From assembly GCA_002633005.1 (NCBI GenBank), contig NMRA01000836.1, forward strand, positions 105,311 through 126,314: a stretch of DNA of 21,004 nucleotides, given 5' to 3'. Shown here one piece after another: positions 17,866 through 21,004 of the stretch. The notes under the pieces are model-generated. The model saw only the letters and a program-made list of their open reading frames with translations, was not told the origin of the DNA and did not search any database. Made by a program: the position numbers and the translations under genes. The stretch is from Phoronis australis. Its lineage: Eukaryota > Phoronida > Phoronidae. Position 1 is the first letter of the stretch; every line of letters starts with the position of its first letter.

Positions 17866-19304
17866 TCGGATCATCCAATCAGGTGAAATAGGTCAAAGGT
17901 CATTAGGTGCAAACTAAAATTTTGAGCTAGACACTTCAAATTGACACGTCTGATTGCCACAGGTAAATCAAATTGGAATCCAAAGTTTCAGGTCATTTAG
18001 GGCAAACATGGGGTCATTAGGTGCATTTTTCTTCTCAAATTTTGACCTTTTCAATCAGCAAGTTTTTGATGTGTCAATCGTTAGACAACTTTGATTGACC
18101 TATCGCAAGCTCCGCCCCTATGGGAAAAGTCACGTGATACCCGACAATCGAACGAGATGTCAGAGGCAAATACACTGTCGCTAAACGACGTTCCTGGAGG
18201 TATCGATGACTGTTTTTGCACTATTTGAAAACGCTTCGACAGAGACAAGAGGAGATGCTTTTCAACAGATAATCGTAAGTTCATGATATGGGAATTTGTA
18301 AAGGTGACCATGAAAAATTAAGTGCTCGAGGAGCCAGCGAAAATCCGAAGAAACCCTTGGCCTTGGGGCAACCTTCACCTGACAAATGACAAGGTCAATG
18401 ATACGATATGTTCATGTAAAGCTGAGTATGTACCTTAAAGACGAATTATCTGTACGATTCCATAGATTTCATGATCTTTCGAATAAAATCAGTAAATATT
18501 CACCGATATTTTTATTCTGTCGTCTGCTAAATTTCGCCAAATGAAAAGTAGGTCACAATTCTGGTGGGACTCCTGGAGTAAAGTAAGTCATAGATTACAG
18601 ACAACACATGCACTATAGTCTCTGACTAGGTGGACTCGATAGCACTGTTTACGCTTTTCTAATCTTGTAACGAAATATTTTGATAAAAAAATCAAGTTCA
18701 TAGCTCAGGTACACACTCATCTCGTCCTAGGCAAACAGTTAGCTCCGGTAGGTCTAGGGCTGTGTCTAAGTCAAATTAATGCCTGGAATTCAGTTGCGGA
18801 TCTAGGACACCACAAGGGGGCCCAACATATTTTGCCTCGTGGAATTGAGCAAAGTGCGATTGTATGTGCACAGGCGGCCCGAAAGTTGCAGGTTCCAGAG
18901 ATGTAGACCTTTGGACCTTCTGTTCGGAAAATCTATCGGTGGACTAAAACAAACAGGAAAACGATTCCGCCGAGATCTGGGGTCTGAGCACCCCTCTTCC
19001 GCTACCGGTCCTAGTTACTAAACTCAATATTTCCTCACGCTTCACGCTCTTCTTATTTCATTTTGTTTGCGGCATCCAAAAGGGGGAGGGGGCTGGGGCT
19101 CATATGGAATTGTCCGTTTGCACCATTAAGACATTTAAATGAGGCGTACCTTCTAATGAACTTGGCATTTTTTTGTAGTTTCATTCCATAAAGGTAGCTT
19201 CCATTTAATTTTGAAGGTAGCATGATCACTAAGTCGTGGTATGGTTACAAAAGATTACAAGTCTGGTGTGGTAGTTGCAAAAATAGGGTATTTTCAAAAA
19301 TAAC
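17866..19304 (+). repeat. Duplicated segment, copy 2
   Basis: Counterpart of 15201-16629. It opens in the ~430-bp repeat (17866-18095), crosses the left end of the inserted element at 18096 and, unlike copy 1, continues uninterrupted beyond 19304 to the element's right end and on to the window edge. Confidence 0.85.
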
Positions 19305-20136
19305 CCAAATTCTTTTGTTATGCTTCATAAATCTAAATATCATGTTTGAACAAGTTCAAAATGAGCTCTCTCTAACTCTACAGACATAGTGTATACTAGA
19401 GGTACACCTTCTAAAAGTATTTCAACAGTTTATTTTTAGTGACAACACCTCGACCAAGGCTTTGAGTTCCGGCAGTAATCCAGTGCCCTTCCCTGTGCCG
19501 ATCGAATCTCTGAATTTTGACCGGGAGAGAAGTTCATTTGAACGCCAGCCTACGGTTTATGAATAACAAAAATGTACCTGTGATACGAAAAAAAATGATG
19601 TCCATCAGGTTGAAATAAACAAGAAAAACATAAAATAGAAATGTGCTTGAAAACAACAATTTCCGGGGACTACCGCTAGAGTGCTGAGATCCAGCAGGTG
19701 CCGAGACAAAGGCGGCCAGACGTACGAAACTCGGGAGTCAAAATCTGAGATAGCCCTGCACCATAGCCACCAAGCTGAAAAGTGCGTATCTTGGAACTAA
19801 TATATTTGTGTTAATTATAGCCTTCGAGCTGCTCGTGTAGCCGTACATGTACAGTTTGATCCATAATTTACACTTTTCAATATCATTTTCGGCTTAGGAC
19901 ATGCCAAAAAATGACGGGATATTATTCTGGAGCAGCATAACGGCTGTCGGTGCTACAAACGCCATATCAACACCGTTTTCCCATTCTTAGCGGACAATTT
20001 CTTGAGCTATAGACTAAAGTAAGTTGCACTCGACTACGTGTGGTTTGTCGGGTAAAATGGCGACTTGGAAACGCAGACGAAGGTGTGCCAAGAATTGGTC
20101 AATTAAGCCGTCCGTCATAATCCTGGCGATAGGTCA
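18096..20136. mobile_element. ~2.04-kb non-autonomous element inserted in the tandem repeat
   Basis: The left end TGACCTATCGC (18096-18106) and right end GCGATAGGTCA (20126-20136) are exact 11-bp inverted repeats. The flanks, ...CAACTTTGAT and ATTCTCAGCGTTAA..., join to give the uninterrupted repeat at 14231-14247 (AACTGTGATTCTCAGCG), which serves as an empty site and implies a ~2-bp AT target duplication. A further weak end similarity is TACCCGACAA at 18137-18146 and, inverted, at about 20047-20056. No ORF over 80 codons or transposase motif is visible. Its left ~1.2 kb also appears at 15424-16629. The superfamily is undetermined. Confidence 0.75.
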
Positions 20137-20545
20137 ATTCTCAGCGTTAAACACATTTTCCATGGGCTTTGTAATAATTCTCCTAAAGATGCTTAAAATG
20201 CACCGGATAAGGTCAATTAGTGCAAAGGTCATGTAACGTTCAAAATGTTATATCTCTTACGTTTTTCAAGGAATTATTTTCAATTTCAGCACACTGGTGT
20301 AAGTCAACATGCCAAATGAATACCCTACATGTACTTTACTTCGCAAAAGGCCTAACCAATCAGAAAAAATAGGTCAAAGGTCATTGAGTGCAAACTAAAA
20401 TTTTGAGCTAGACTTCAGAATTATGTATCTGTTTACTAAGTGCGATTGAGTTTGAATTTTAAATTTTCAGATAATTTGGTGCACCCATGGGGTCATTAGG
20501 TGCATTTTTCTGAAAGTTTGACCACATCATTCAACAGTCACTGGA
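20137..20545 (+). repeat. Continuation of the ~430-bp tandem repeat
   Basis: From ATTCTCAGCGTTAA it follows the monomer starting at 14238: CATGGGCTTTG, AATGCACCGGATAAGGTC (20197), GGCCTAACCAATCAG, AGGTCAAAGGTCATTGAGTG, TTTTGAGCTAGAC and GGGGTCATTAGGTGCA, ending near 20545. It is closest to the 14240-14640 monomer. Confidence 0.85.
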
Positions 20546-20799
20546 TGGTGTAAAATACGTCAAATCCACCCGAAAACGGGAATATAACACCGTTTTTAAA
20601 TAAAAAGATATTTGATAAAATTTCATAAAAATCCATCATGGAACTTTTGAGAAATATAGGAAAACGAAAAAAAAAATGAAATTGCCACAAGGGCGCACAG
20701 CGTTCATCAGTTCCCTCTGAAAGTCGTCGTCATCCGTAGTACATTTCGTATTAATACACTTGCTAAAATTTATAACGATCCTGTAGTGGCTTTAGGAGA
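20546..20799. other. Unique spacer between the two repeat families
   Basis: AT-rich and without coding capacity. It contains a poly-A tract near 20675 and nothing else recognisable. Confidence 0.5.
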
Positions 20800-21004
20800 A
20801 ATAGCTGATTTAAAACGAACAATAGTACCGCACTGAACACCGAATGACCATGACAGACAAATTACACTCTGGAATAGGTCCGGCAGAAACCAAAAAAGAC
20901 CCCCCAAAAATGAGCTAGCACATACATGTACATTCAAGGTACCACACAAAACCAATTCCATGTGATTCAATACATGTCACAGATCACTAAAACCCCTATG
21001 ACAG
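20800..21004 (+). repeat. Dimeric satellite, start of array at window edge
   Basis: It enters in the second half of a B subunit (GAACAATAGTACCGCACTGAA) and runs into an A subunit at about 20865. 20864-21004 is identical over 141 bases to 16631-16771. Other A subunits in the window differ from this one at many positions, so perfect identity suggests the same locus. Confidence 0.9.

Overview
The window looks like intergenic or intronic DNA from a repeat-rich, highly heterozygous animal genome. It is AT-rich (roughly 60% by eye), has no compact bacterial-style genes, and is dominated by decayed mobile elements and tandem repeats. The element families seen (a Penelope-like retroelement, a CXC-domain/HEEAD-motif transposon protein, abundant small inverted-repeat elements) and the frequent ACATGTA motifs fit a marine invertebrate, perhaps a deuterostome such as a hemichordate, echinoderm or amphioxus. 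The clade is inference only. No complete host gene can be supported; two short open segments (379-672 + and 6028-6330 -) are weak exon candidates.

Layout. 1-1634: a promoter-like cluster and a weak exon candidate, otherwise no recognisable feature. 1635-2830: a short inverted-repeat element, then a broken Penelope-like element whose RT C-terminal part (minus strand) lies head-to-head with its GIY-YIG part (plus strand). 3440-3546 and 4514-4656: small repeat elements. 7033-11380: the most interesting object, a ~4.35 kb decayed DNA transposon. It has ~445 bp inverted terminal repeats and a minus-strand relic of one long protein. That protein combines FEN1/XPG-like nuclease motifs with a C-terminal tesmin/TSO1-type CXC zinc-binding domain. 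A ~0.2 kb palindromic element has inserted in the ORF. 11381-13620: nothing recognisable. 13624-15423: a ~430 bp-period tandem repeat that carries a perfect nuclear-receptor DR1 motif (AGGTCAAAGGTCA) in several monomers.

15424 to the end. The tandem repeat is interrupted by a ~2.04 kb element (complete copy 18096-20136). It has ends TGACCTATCGC/GCGATAGGTCA and a recognisable empty site in a neighbouring monomer at 14231-14247. The right part is probably mis-assembled. 15201-16629 is nearly identical to 17866-19304, and 16631-16771 is identical to 20864-21004. The boundaries of these duplications coincide exactly with the two single Ns at 16630 and 17865. The simplest reading is that two alternative-haplotype contigs were placed in series with the primary one. 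16631-17570 and 20800-21004 are a second tandem repeat, a ~305 bp dimer of two related ~150 bp subunits.

The parts do not form a cellular pathway. They record successive insertions: a nuclease/CXC transposon, a smaller element nested in it, a mobile element inside a satellite-like array, and a rearranged retroelement.
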